A stretch of 64,000 nt of DNA from Streptomyces sp. XY006. GTDB taxonomy: Bacteria > Actinomycetota > Actinomycetes > Streptomycetales > Streptomycetaceae. This document shows, one piece after another, positions 18,846-27,543 of this stretch. The notes under the pieces are model-generated. The model saw nothing but the letters and a program-made list of their open reading frames with translations, was not told the origin of the DNA and did no database searches. The position numbers were made by a program, and so were the translations under genes. The first letter of the stretch is position 1. Each line of letters starts with the position of its first letter. The stretch spans positions 62,001 through 126,000 of the forward strand of contig NZ_NOKT01000024.1 of NCBI RefSeq assembly GCF_002237655.1, read 5' to 3'.

Positions 18846-20779
18846 CGGACCGGCATCATCTGCTCGTGCACGGCCAGACGTTCGCCGCCGTGGGCGATCG
18901 CGGCGACATCAGCGGCTACCGGGGCGGCAGCGCCCCGGACGGCATGTTCGTACGGGACGCGCGGCACCTGAGCCGCTGGCAGCTCACCGTCGACGGCGCC
19001 GTGCCGGAGACGCTGACGCCGGTGGCCGACGGGGACACCGCGCGCTGCGTCCTCGTGCCGCGCGGCGGCCGCAACGAACCGCCCGCCTGCACGCTCTTTC
19101 GCGAACAGGCCGTCGGGGACGCCTCGTTCGTGGAGTCGCTGCGCGTCACCAGCAACCGGCCGGTGCCGACGACGGTCCGCCTCGCGGTCACGGCCGACGC
19201 CGACTTCGCCGACCAGTTCGAGCTGCGCTCCGACCACCGCACCTACACGAAGGCCGGAGCCGTCCGCTCCCGTCAGGTCCTCGACCACGGCGTGGAGTTC
19301 GTCTACCGGCGCGGCGAGTGGCGCTCGGTGACGAGCGTGACGGCCGAGCCCCGGCCGGACGCCGTGGAGGAGACCGGCACCGGCGCCCGCCGCCTGGTGT
19401 GGACGGTGGACCTCGCCCCGCACGGCACCGCCGAGCTGGTCCTGCGGGTCATCGCCCGCCCGCACGGCGACCAGCGCGCCCTGCGCGTGCCCCGCTCCCC
19501 CGCCGCAGTCCAGGAGCACCTCATCGCGCGGGAGGGCGCGTTCATGGAGGGCGTGGCGTTCCCCAGCGGCTGGCCCGAGCTGGCCGCGGCCTGCGCGCGG
19601 GGCCTGGCGGACCTGGCCGCGCTGCAGGTCCCGGCGACCGGCCCGGACGGCGAGGAACTGCGCGTCCCGGCCGCCGGCGCCCCCTGGTTCCTCACCCTGC
19701 TGGGCCGGGACGCCCTGCTGACCTCGCTGTTCGCCCTGCCCTACCGGCCGGGTCTGGCCGCCGCGACGCTGCCCGCGCTCGCCGCGACCCAGGCCACCCG
19801 GACCGGCGCCGACGAGGTCGCCCAGCCGGGGAAGATCGTGCACGAGGTGCGGCACGGCGAGCTCGCCCACTTCGGCCAGGTCCCCTACCGCCGCTACTAC
19901 GGCTCGGTCGACGCCACCCCGCTGTTCCTCGTGCTGCTCGGCGCGTACACCGAGCACACCGGTGAGACGGCCCTGGCCCGCCGCCTCGAACCCCACGCCC
20001 GCGCCGCCGTCGGCTGGATGCTCGACCACGGCGGCCTCACCTCGCGCGGTTACCTGGTCTACCGCGCCGACCGGGGCGGCCTCGCCAACCAGAACTGGAA
20101 GGACTCCCCCGGCGCCATCTGCTCCGCCGACGGCACCCGCCCGCACGGCCCCGTCACGGCGGCGGGCGCCCAGGGCTACGCCTACGACGCGCTGCGCCGC
20201 ACGGCGTGGCTCGCGCGCACGGTGTGGCAGGACGGGACGTACGCGGACCTGCTGGAACAGGCGGCCGGTGATCTGCGCGACCGGTTCCAGCGGGACTTCT
20301 GGATGCCGGAGCGGTCCTTCCCGGCCCTCGCGCTGGACGGCCGCGGCGACCGGGTGGACGCGCTCGCCTCCGACGCCGGGCACCTGCTGTGGTCGGGCCT
20401 GCTGGACAAGGAGTACGGCGAACAGGTCGGGCGGCGCCTGCTGGAGCCGGACTTCTTCTCCGGCTGGGGCGTGCGCACCCTGGCCGCCGGGCAGGCGGCG
20501 TACCACCCGCTGTCCTACCACCGCGGTTCCGTCTGGCCGCACGACAACGCGCTGATCGCCCTGGGCCTGGCCCGCTACGGACTGCACGACGAGGCCCGCG
20601 CGGTCGCCCACGGCCTGGTCGACGCGGCGGCCGTGACCGGGCACCGGCTGCCGGAGGTGCTCGCCGGGTACGGGCGCGACACCCACCCGGAGCCGGTGCC
20701 GTACCCGCACGCCTGTGTGCGCGAATCCCGGTCCGCGTCCGCCCCCTTGGCGCTGCTCACGGCGGTCGGCGGCGCCTGA
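18842..20779 (+). CDS. Glycogen-debranching-type amylo-alpha-1,6-glucosidase family protein
   Basis: 645 aa. N-terminal beta-sandwich domain (about 1-200, with GMFVRDARHLSRWQLTVDG) of the glycogen-debranching N-terminal family, then an (alpha/alpha)6 barrel: PWFLTLLGRDALLTSLFALP (about 279-298) and YHRGSVWPHDNALIALGLARYG (about 558-580), where the Trp-Pro-His-Asp motif holds catalytic-region residues. Starts inside the stop of the upstream glycosidase. Homologues are annotated as glycogen debranching enzymes, but this one lacks the GH13 glucanotransferase domain, so it is a single-function alpha-glucosidase of unknown preference. Likely acts with the upstream hydrolase on the same glucoside. 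Confidence 0.82.
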   Translation: MTDRHHLLVHGQTFAAVGDRGDISGYRGGSAPDGMFVRDARHLSRWQLTVDGAVPETLTPVADGDTARCVLVPRGGRNEPPACTLFREQAVGDASFVESLRVTSNRPVPTTVRLAVTADADFADQFELRSDHRTYTKAGAVRSRQVLDHGVEFVYRRGEWRSVTSVTAEPRPDAVEETGTGARRLVWTVDLAPHGTAELVLRVIARPHGDQRALRVPRSPAAVQEHLIAREGAFMEGVAFPSGWPELAAACARGLADLAALQVPATGPDGEELRVPAAGAPWFLTLLGRDALLTSLFALPYRPGLAAATLPALAATQATRTGADEVAQPGKIVHEVRHGELAHFGQVPYRRYYGSVDATPLFLVLLGAYTEHTGETALARRLEPHARAAVGWMLDHGGLTSRGYLVYRADRGGLANQNWKDSPGAICSADGTRPHGPVTAAGAQGYAYDALRRTAWLARTVWQDGTYADLLEQAAGDLRDRFQRDFWMPERSFPALALDGRGDRVDALASDAGHLLWSGLLDKEYGEQVGRRLLEPDFFSGWGVRTLAAGQAAYHPLSYHRGSVWPHDNALIALGLARYGLHDEARAVAHGLVDAAAVTGHRLPEVLAGYGRDTHPEPVPYPHACVRESRSASAPLALLTAVGGA

Positions 20780-20869
20780 GGGGCCGGTTGGGCGTTCGTT
20801 TGCCGGGTGTTTGCCGAGCGTCGGCCCGGCGGGCTGAACACACCCGCCGGGCGCCCCGTACGGAACGGA

Positions 20870-20899
20870 GGCGGACCCGTCCCCCCACGCGGGTCCGCC
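20870..20899 (+). terminator. Hairpin after the glycosidase operon
   Basis: 10-bp stem GGCGGACCCG (20870-20879) / CGGGTCCGCC (20890-20899), 10-base C-rich loop, 90 bases past the stop and 35 bases before the next start. Could be a terminator or a leader structure of the sulfatase gene. Confidence 0.5.
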
Positions 20900-20933
20900 A
20901 CTTCGCCGGGTTTCGTACGGGAAGGACCTCCGG

Positions 20934-22715
20934 GTGCCTGTCTTCACACGCCTGAGCCAGTCGTCGCCGTCGGGCGGTCCGGAGGCCGGGCCCGCGACGG
21001 AGCCGGAGGCGGCACAGGAGGCGGGGGCATCCGCCCCCGTGTCCCGGCTCGCGCACCTGCGGGCCTGGCGCACCCGTCACCCCCGGGCCGCCCGCGCCCT
21101 GCGCCGCACCACCACCGCCCTCGCGTCCGCGCTGGTCCTCGGTGCCCTGCTCCTGCCCAACACGCTCCCCGCCCTCGCACCGGGCAGCTTCACCCGGGTC
21201 CCGGCGGAGGCGGTCGCCGGGGTCGTCGTCGCGCTGGCACTGCCCCGCCGGCCCCGGCTGGCCGCGGCCGTGCTCTACGGACTCGGCCTCACCGTGCTGA
21301 CCGCCGTGAACCTGCTCGACATGGGCTTCAACGAATACCTGGGCCGGGGCTTCAACGCCGCGCTGGACTGGGACCTGCTGCCGGACGCCCAGGCGTACGT
21401 GGCGGACACGCTGGGCGCAGCGGTCGCGACGGCGGCCGCCGTCGGCGCGGTCGTCCTGATCCTGCTGCTCGCCGCCGTCCTGGTGGCTGCCACGGTCCGG
21501 CTCGCGGAGACGCTGGCCCGCCACCGGGCCCGGGCGACCCGGGGGGCGCTGGCCGCCGGGACCGTCTGGGTCACCTGCTCCGCCCTCGGACTCACGCTGT
21601 TCGGCGGTCCGATCGCCTCCGAGCGGGCGGCCGGTGCGCTGCGCGCGCACGCCCAGCGCACGGTGGACTCGCTGCGCGACGAGGCGGCGTTCGCGCGGCA
21701 GGCGAAGGCGGACAGCTTCGGCGCCACCCCGCCCGGTCAGCTCCTGCCCGACCTGCGCGGCAAGGACGTGATCTTCACGTTCATCGAGAGCTACGGCCGC
21801 AGCGCCATCGAGGACCCGGTCATGGCTCCCGGCGTCGGGCGGACCCTCGACACGAGCACCGAGGCCCTGGCCGAGGCCGGCTTCCACGCCCGCAGCGGCT
21901 GGCTGACCTCGGCGACCTTCGGCGGCAGCAGCTGGCTCGGCCACTCCACGGCCATGTCCGGACTGTGGATCGACAACCAGCGGCGCTACCGCACCGTGAC
22001 CGCGGGCGAGCATCTGACCCTCACCAAGGCGTTCCGGAAGACGGGCGCGTGGGACACGGTCGGTGTGATGCCGGGGGTACAGAAGGGCTGGCCGGAGGAG
22101 GAGTGGTACGGCCTCGACCGGCTCTACGACGCCTTCGACCTGGGCTACCGCGGCCCGAAGTTCAGCTGGTCGACGATGCCGGACCAGTACGCGCTGGAGG
22201 CGTTCCAGCGCCGGGTGCACGGCAGGAAGCGGGACAAGCCGCTGATGTCGTTCGTCATCCTGACCTCCAGTCACCAGCCCTGGGCACCGATTCCGAGGAT
22301 GGTCGGCTGGGACGAACTCGGCGACGGCTCCGTCTTCGACGCGATCCAGAAGGCCGGCAACAAGGCCTCGGACGTCCTCACCGACACCACCAGGTCCCGC
22401 GAGGAGTACGGGAAGTCCATCCAGTACTCGGTCACCAGCCTCACCCAGTGGCTGGAGCGCTACGGCACCGACGACACCGTCCTGGTCTTCCTCGGCGACC
22501 ACCAGCCCATCGCCCGGGTCAGCGGCGACCGCGCCTCGCGGGACGTGCCGGTGTCCCTGGTCGCCAAGGACCCGAAGGTCCTGGAGAAGATCGACGGCTG
22601 GAACTGGACGGAGGGCCTCAAGCCCGCGGCCGACGCGCCGGTGTGGCGCATGGACTCCTTCCGCGACCGCTTCCTGAAGGCCTACGGCTCGACACCGCAC
22701 CCCTCGAAGGGCTGA
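20934..22715 (+). CDS. Membrane-anchored sulfatase / LtaS-like phosphotransferase family protein
   Basis: 593 aa. Cytoplasmic Ala/Pro-rich start (about 1-60), then about five hydrophobic helices to about residue 235 (TALASALVLGALLLPNTLPA; AAVLYGLGLTVLTAVNLLDM; AAVGAVVLILLLAAVLVAAT), then an extracellular alkaline-phosphatase-like domain (about 270-560). IFTFIESYGRSAIED holds the metal-binding Glu and a candidate nucleophile; later LVFLGDHQPIARVSGD has the conserved GDHQP metal motif. This architecture matches lipoteichoic-acid-synthase-like enzymes, which move phosphoglycerol or similar groups onto surface polymers; a true sulfatase is less likely because no CxPxR motif is seen. Its stop touches the stop of dusB. 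Confidence 0.82.
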   Translation: MPVFTRLSQSSPSGGPEAGPATEPEAAQEAGASAPVSRLAHLRAWRTRHPRAARALRRTTTALASALVLGALLLPNTLPALAPGSFTRVPAEAVAGVVVALALPRRPRLAAAVLYGLGLTVLTAVNLLDMGFNEYLGRGFNAALDWDLLPDAQAYVADTLGAAVATAAAVGAVVLILLLAAVLVAATVRLAETLARHRARATRGALAAGTVWVTCSALGLTLFGGPIASERAAGALRAHAQRTVDSLRDEAAFARQAKADSFGATPPGQLLPDLRGKDVIFTFIESYGRSAIEDPVMAPGVGRTLDTSTEALAEAGFHARSGWLTSATFGGSSWLGHSTAMSGLWIDNQRRYRTVTAGEHLTLTKAFRKTGAWDTVGVMPGVQKGWPEEEWYGLDRLYDAFDLGYRGPKFSWSTMPDQYALEAFQRRVHGRKRDKPLMSFVILTSSHQPWAPIPRMVGWDELGDGSVFDAIQKAGNKASDVLTDTTRSREEYGKSIQYSVTSLTQWLERYGTDDTVLVFLGDHQPIARVSGDRASRDVPVSLVAKDPKVLEKIDGWNWTEGLKPAADAPVWRMDSFRDRFLKAYGSTPHPSKG

Positions 22716-23849
22716 TCAGCCGCCGGAGGTGTCGAGTTCGGCGTCCTCGCCGACGCCGGCGCAGTCGTAGGGGTCCTTGAGCCAGCCGTCCGGCAGCACC
22801 ACCCGGTTGTTGCCGGAGGTGCGGCCGCGGGGTCCGTCGGCGCCGGCGGGCCAGGGCTGGTCGAGGTCCAGCTCGTCCAGGCCGGAGCGCAGCTCCTCCA
22901 GGGACGAGGTGATCGCGAGACGCTTGCGCATCTCGGAGCCGACCGCGAAGCCCTTGAGGTACCAGGCGACGTGCTTGCGGAAGTCGATCACGCCCCGGGA
23001 CTCGTCGCCGATCCACTCCCCGAGCAGGGTGGCGTGCCGGACCATGACGTCGGCCACCTCGCGCAGGGCGGGGCGGGCGATGTCGTCGGTGCGGCCCTCG
23101 AAGGCGGCGACCAGGTCGGCGAAGAGCCACGGCCGCCCCAGGCAGCCGCGCCCGACCACGACTCCGTCGCAGCCGGTCTCGCGCACCATCCGCAGGGCGT
23201 CCCCGGCCGACCAGATGTCGCCGTTGCCGAGGACCGGGATCTCCGGGACGTGCTCCTTGAGCCGGGCGATGGCGTCCCAGTCGGCGGTGCCGCCGTAGTG
23301 CTGGGCGGCGGTGCGGCCGTGCAGCGCGATGGCGGTGACGCCCTCCTCGACGGCGATCCGGCCGGCGTCGAGGTAGGTGATGTGGTCGTCGTCGATGCCC
23401 TTGCGCATCTTCATCGTCACGGGCAGCTCGCCCGCGCCGCTGACGGCCTCGCGCAGGATCGCCCGCAGCAGGTTCCGCTTGTACGGCAGCGCCGAGCCGC
23501 CGCCCTTGCGGGTGACCTTCGGCACCGGGCAGCCGAAGTTCAGGTCGATGTGGTCGGCCAGGTCCTCCTCCGCGATCATGCGGACGGCCTTGCCGACGGT
23601 GACCGGGTCCACGCCGTAGAGCTGGATCGACCGGGGCCGCTCACTGGCGTCGAAGTGGATGAGCTGCATGGTCTTCTCGTTGCGCTCGACCAGCGCCCTG
23701 GTGGTGATCATCTCGCTGACGAACAGCCCCTTGCCGCCGCTGAACTCCCGGCACAGGGTGCGGAAGGGCGCGTTGGTGATCCCGGCCATGGGGGCCAGGA
23801 CGACGGGCGGCTGGACGGTGTGCGGGCCGATCTGCAGGGGCGTGGACAT
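22716..23849 (-). CDS. dusB: tRNA-dihydrouridine synthase B
   Basis: 377 aa FMN enzyme that reduces specific uridines in tRNA to dihydrouridine. Clear motifs: VVLAPMAGITNAPFR (about 17-31), catalytic Cys in IDLNFGCPVPKV (about 105-116), MKMRKGIDDDH, and the FMN phosphate loop GNGDIWSAGDAL and VVVGRGCLGRPWLF. ATG 23849 has GGAGG three bases upstream. The gene is divergent from the DHA2 exporter (69-bp gap), and its stop codon lies directly next to the stop of the sulfatase-like gene with no bases between. Confidence 0.96.
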   Translation of the reverse strand: MSTPLQIGPHTVQPPVVLAPMAGITNAPFRTLCREFSGGKGLFVSEMITTRALVERNEKTMQLIHFDASERPRSIQLYGVDPVTVGKAVRMIAEEDLADHIDLNFGCPVPKVTRKGGGSALPYKRNLLRAILREAVSGAGELPVTMKMRKGIDDDHITYLDAGRIAVEEGVTAIALHGRTAAQHYGGTADWDAIARLKEHVPEIPVLGNGDIWSAGDALRMVRETGCDGVVVGRGCLGRPWLFADLVAAFEGRTDDIARPALREVADVMVRHATLLGEWIGDESRGVIDFRKHVAWYLKGFAVGSEMRKRLAITSSLEELRSGLDELDLDQPWPAGADGPRGRTSGNNRVVLPDGWLKDPYDCAGVGEDAELDTSGG

Positions 23850-23887
23850 GCCTCCATTGTGCCGTGCAATGGAATGGCAAAATTCAT

Positions 23888-23902
23888 TAGTTAGGCACAC
23901 TA
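23888..23902. promoter_or_regulatory. Short inverted repeat in the dusB/exporter divergent gap
   Basis: TAGT-N7-ACTA inside an AT-rich stretch 17 bp before the exporter start. Size and place fit a MarR-type operator, but no regulator gene is adjacent. Confidence 0.35.
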
Positions 23903-23918
23903 TCGAAATCGGCGTACG

Positions 23919-25379
23919 ATGGACCGCATGCCCGAGCTCAGTCCCCGCCGCCGCGTGCTCGTGCTCGCGATCTGCTGCATGAGCCTGCTGATCGTGAGCC
24001 TGGACAACACGGTCCTGAACGTGGCCCTGCCCGCCATGCAACAGGACCTGCACGCCAGTACCTCGGGCCTGCAGTGGACGATCGACGCCTACACGCTGGT
24101 CCTGGCCTCGCTGCTGATGCTCGCGGGCTCCACCGCCGACCGGATCGGCCGCAAGCGCGTCTTCATGGCGGGCCTGGTCGTCTTCACGCTCGGCTCGGTG
24201 CTGTGCTCCCTCGCGCCGGACCTCGACGCCCTGATCGCCTTCCGGATGGTCCAGGCGGTGGGCGGCTCCATGCTGAACCCGGTCGCCATGTCGATCATCA
24301 CCAACACCTTCACCGACCCGCGCGAGCGGGCCCGGGCGATCGGCGCGTGGGGCGCGGTCGTCGGCATCTCCATGGCCGCCGGCCCGCTGGTCGGGGGCCT
24401 GTTGGTGGAGTCGGTCGGCTGGCGCTCCATCTTCTGGATCAACCTGCCGGTGGGCCTGGCGGCCCTGCTGCTCACCCTGCGCTTCGTCCCCGAGTCCCGC
24501 GCGCCCCGGGCCCGTCGCCCGGACCCGGTCGGGCAGGTGCTGGTGATCACGCTGTTCGGTTCGCTGACGTACGCGATCATCGAGGCGCCGAGCACGCCCC
24601 CCGCGTCGCCGGCCCCGCTGCTGGTGCTGGCCCTGGCGGCCCTCGCCGCCCTGCTCCGGTACGAGCCGCGCCGCGCCGAGCCCCTGATCGACCTGCGCTT
24701 CTTCCGCTCGGCTCCGTTCAGCGGCGCGACGGCCATAGCCGTCAGCGCGTTCGCGGCGCTCGGCGGATTCCTGTTCCTGTCGACCCTGTACCTGCAGAAC
24801 GTACGGGGGCTGACCGCCCTGGAGGCGGGTCTGTGGATGCTGCCCATGGCGGTGCCCACGTTCCTGTGCGCGCCGCTGTCCGGCCGCCTGGTCGGCACGC
24901 GGGGCCCCCGGCTGTCCCTGGTGATCGCGGGCCTGGCGATGACGGCGAGCGCCGTCCTCTTCGCCGCGTTCGAGGCGGAGACGTCGAACGTCACCCTCTT
25001 CCTCGGCTACGTCCTGTTCGGTGTCGGCTTCGGCTTCGTCAACGCACCCATCACCAACACGGCGGTCTCCGGCATGCCGCGGGCCCAGGCGGGCGTGGCG
25101 GCGGCGGTCGCCTCGACGAGCCGGCAGCTCGGGCAGACGCTGGGCGTCGCGGTGGTCGGGGCGGTGCTCGCCTCGGGCGTGGGCGCGTCCTCGTACCGGG
25201 AGGCGTTCGTCTCCGCCGCGCGGCCGGGGTGGTGGATCCTCGTCGCGTGCGGGCTCGCGGTGCTGGCGCTCGGGGCCGTGACCAGTGGCCGGTGGGCCCG
25301 CGCGACCGCCGAGCGCACGGCCGCGAGGCTGGCGTCGCCGGAGGTGCGGGACGTGGCGGTGGCCGCGGAGCGCGCCTGA
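23919..25379 (+). CDS. DHA2-family (14-helix) drug:H+ antiporter
   Basis: 486 aa MFS exporter with about 14 membrane segments. Family motifs: LDNTVLNVALPAMQ in helix 1 (motif D1), GSTADRIGRKRVFMAG (motif A, about 68-83), FRMVQAVGGSM, and the motif C region GAVVGISMAAGPLVGGLL in helix 5. DHA2 members pump hydrophobic drugs and antibiotics; a substrate cannot be assigned. ATG 23919 is used; ATG 23928 is possible. There is almost no Shine-Dalgarno and the AT-rich promoter area is only about 15 bases upstream, so the mRNA may have a very short leader. Monocistronic. Confidence 0.93.
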   Translation: MDRMPELSPRRRVLVLAICCMSLLIVSLDNTVLNVALPAMQQDLHASTSGLQWTIDAYTLVLASLLMLAGSTADRIGRKRVFMAGLVVFTLGSVLCSLAPDLDALIAFRMVQAVGGSMLNPVAMSIITNTFTDPRERARAIGAWGAVVGISMAAGPLVGGLLVESVGWRSIFWINLPVGLAALLLTLRFVPESRAPRARRPDPVGQVLVITLFGSLTYAIIEAPSTPPASPAPLLVLALAALAALLRYEPRRAEPLIDLRFFRSAPFSGATAIAVSAFAALGGFLFLSTLYLQNVRGLTALEAGLWMLPMAVPTFLCAPLSGRLVGTRGPRLSLVIAGLAMTASAVLFAAFEAETSNVTLFLGYVLFGVGFGFVNAPITNTAVSGMPRAQAGVAAAVASTSRQLGQTLGVAVVGAVLASGVGASSYREAFVSAARPGWWILVACGLAVLALGAVTSGRWARATAERTAARLASPEVRDVAVAAERA

Positions 25380-25425
25380 CCGCGGGCGGGCCGGATGGTC
25401 GGTGCGATGCGCTTCACTGAGCGCC

Positions 25426-26223
25426 ATGGAGCTCACACAGGCGACCGTCGGCGACCTGCTGGACCGCATCGGCCCGGAGGACGGCTGTCTCCACCCGCCC
25501 GGTGACACCGACCCGCAGGAGCTGACCGAGCTGCTCGGGGACCGCTACGGGGCACCGCGCACGCTCGTGCTCGACGGCGTCGCCGATCCTGCGGCCGGCG
25601 AGTCCGGCTGCTCGGACCTCCTCCTGCCCTTCGGGGACCGGGCCGTGACGCTCAGGGTGTGGGCGTACGGGGGGCAGTGGGTCGGTGCGGGGACGGCGCG
25701 TGACGGTGAGGGGGTCGTGCGGCCGGTGCCGGCCGTCGCCCGGCGCGAGGTGCCCGAGCCGCCGGCGGCCGGCCCGGGCGAGGGCGTCGACTGGGTGGAG
25801 CGGCTGGAGCGGATCACCGGCTGGACGCGGACCGGCCGGCGGCCGGAGGCGGACTGGGCGCAGACCGCGGCCCGCCTGGGCACCCCGCTGCCGGGCGACT
25901 ACCGGCGCATGGTCGAGACGTTCGGCGCGGCGGCCTTCGACGCCTATCTGGACCTGTACCAGGAGCCGTGGACGCATCTGAGCGAGGACGGCCTGCTCGT
26001 CTGGGCGGGCACCGAGCACGAGGACCAGTACTGCTGGCGGACCGACGGCGACGACCCGGACCGCTGGCCCGTGGTCGTCCGGTCCTTCGACGACGAGGAC
26101 GTGCTCTTCGCCTGCGGCAGCGCGGAGTTCGTCTGCCGCATCCTCACCGACCCGCGGCACCGCTTCACCATGGCCCGCTGGTTCGACACCCACTGGTTCA
26201 TGCCCTACCGCGCGAGGGTCTGA
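25426..26223 (+). CDS. SMI1/KNR4 (SUKH)-like protein
   Basis: 265 aa soluble protein. The C-terminal half looks like a SUKH domain: LGTPLPGDYRRMVETFGAAAF (about 150-170), then LLVWAGTEHEDQYCWRTDGDDPDRWPV split over two strands and a helix ending the protein. SUKH proteins include immunity proteins against nuclease toxins and many of unknown role. No toxin gene is adjacent, so immunity is not supported by context. The N-terminal half (1-120) matches nothing I recognise. Confidence 0.7.
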   Translation: MELTQATVGDLLDRIGPEDGCLHPPGDTDPQELTELLGDRYGAPRTLVLDGVADPAAGESGCSDLLLPFGDRAVTLRVWAYGGQWVGAGTARDGEGVVRPVPAVARREVPEPPAAGPGEGVDWVERLERITGWTRTGRRPEADWAQTAARLGTPLPGDYRRMVETFGAAAFDAYLDLYQEPWTHLSEDGLLVWAGTEHEDQYCWRTDGDDPDRWPVVVRSFDDEDVLFACGSAEFVCRILTDPRHRFTMARWFDTHWFMPYRARV

Positions 26224-26357
26224 GGGCCGCGTCACGTGATCGCGGCCGCGCGGTCTGACAATCCGCCCCCGGGGAAACCCTGTTGATGTTGGTCTTGCTG
26301 CACACTCCTTGCTGCGGGCCGACCGGACGGGCCGGATTCCTGGACGCGGGAGGCGTC

Positions 26358-26564
26358 ATGGCACACATCGACACGAGCAAGGTCAGCCGCTGGGACCTGC
26401 ACGGGCGCGAGCACGTGGTGCAGGTGCTGCGCACGGGCGTGCAGCGCACGATCAGATGCGACACCTGCGGCTGGCGCCGAGGCGCCCAGTTCCTGCCCTG
26501 GCTGAAGGCGCAGGAGCACCTGGCCCAGGCCCACCAGGCGACGGTGGACCCGACGGCGGCGTGA
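26358..26564 (+). CDS. Small protein with C2H2-like zinc-binding pattern
   Basis: 68 aa from ATG 26358 with GGGAGG seven bases upstream. C34 and C37 (RCDTCGW) and H54 and H59 (EHLAQAH) give a CxxC-x16-HxxxxH spacing suited to one zinc ion. The first 30 residues are basic and polar. Conserved small Streptomyces protein of unknown function; DNA or RNA binding is a guess. The longer in-frame start at 26283 lacks a ribosome site. Confidence 0.75.
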   Translation: MAHIDTSKVSRWDLHGREHVVQVLRTGVQRTIRCDTCGWRRGAQFLPWLKAQEHLAQAHQATVDPTAA

Positions 26565-26585
26565 GCGGACGGGGCGGGAGCGGTC

Positions 26586-27452
26586 CTAGTAGAGGATCGA
26601 GGGCAGGTAGGCCCCGTCCGGCCGGTTGTAGAGGCCGACGGTCATCAGGCTCATCAGCTGCACGACCTTGAGACCGTGGGACAGGCACCACCGCAGCAGC
26701 ACCGCGTCGCTCACGGGGACGAGGATGCCCGGGCCGCCGAACTGCGGGGCCGCCGCGATCAGTGCCTGGAGGTCCGGGGTGGTCTCGCCCACGGCGTGCG
26801 CGAAGAACGCCAGGTCGGTGGCGTATCCGGTGACGCGTCCCGCGCGCTCCACGACCCGGGCCGTGCCCTGTTTCAGCGCGTCGGCGACCTCGCCGCCGCG
26901 GTCGACGCCGTGGACCTGCCGGCACAGGTCGTTGCAGACGCCCAGGTCCGCGTCCGTGGCCTCCCGCACCGTGTACCCGGGCAGCGCGCGCTCGAGCGGC
27001 GGTCCCTGCACACAGGCGACGGTGGCGCGGTGGACGAAGCCGAGGCTGACATACAGGGAGAACGACCGGTTGTGGTAGCCGCTCTGCAGCAGGCGGACGC
27101 CCGGTGCCCCGCGCTCGGCGGCCCGCTCCAGCACGTCGCGCATCAGGCGGCGGCCCACGCCCGCGTTCTGCACGGCCGGGTCGACGGTGACCGGCCCGAC
27201 CCCGACGACGGCCGAGCGCTCGTCGAGGAAGTTGCTGCCGACGATCCGCCCGTCGAGCTCGGCGACGACACCGTAGAACCCCGGGTGCGTCAGGGCGCCC
27301 TCGATCAGCGCGGCACCGGTCTCGGGGCTCGGGATGCCCGGCGGGAAGGCGTGCTCCGCGGCGACCCCGGCGAAGGCCTCGTAGCAGATGCGGCCGCACT
27401 CCGCGGCGTCGTCCGGGGTGCCCGGGCGGAGTATGAGTTCCACGATCGCCAT
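26586..27452 (-). CDS. Double-domain GNAT acetyltransferase
   Basis: 288 aa. The N-terminal half (about 5-150) is a complete GNAT fold with the acetyl-CoA loop VQNAGVGRRLMRDVLERA (Q/R-x-x-G-x-G/A) and LYVSLGF. The C-terminal half (about 155-288) is a degenerate second GNAT-like domain. Such tandem forms acetylate small molecules or proteins, substrate unknown. ATG 27452 follows an AAGGGG site. Convergent with the small zinc-finger gene. Confidence 0.85.
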   Translation of the reverse strand: MAIVELILRPGTPDDAAECGRICYEAFAGVAAEHAFPPGIPSPETGAALIEGALTHPGFYGVVAELDGRIVGSNFLDERSAVVGVGPVTVDPAVQNAGVGRRLMRDVLERAAERGAPGVRLLQSGYHNRSFSLYVSLGFVHRATVACVQGPPLERALPGYTVREATDADLGVCNDLCRQVHGVDRGGEVADALKQGTARVVERAGRVTGYATDLAFFAHAVGETTPDLQALIAAAPQFGGPGILVPVSDAVLLRWCLSHGLKVVQLMSLMTVGLYNRPDGAYLPSILY

Positions 27453-27543
27453 CCCCTTCTTCGCGCATCCCCCGCGGCGACCCGCCCCTCGGTTTCCATC
27501 CTGGGCCTCCCGGGACCCGGGCGCACCCGGTGCGGCGCCTTGC

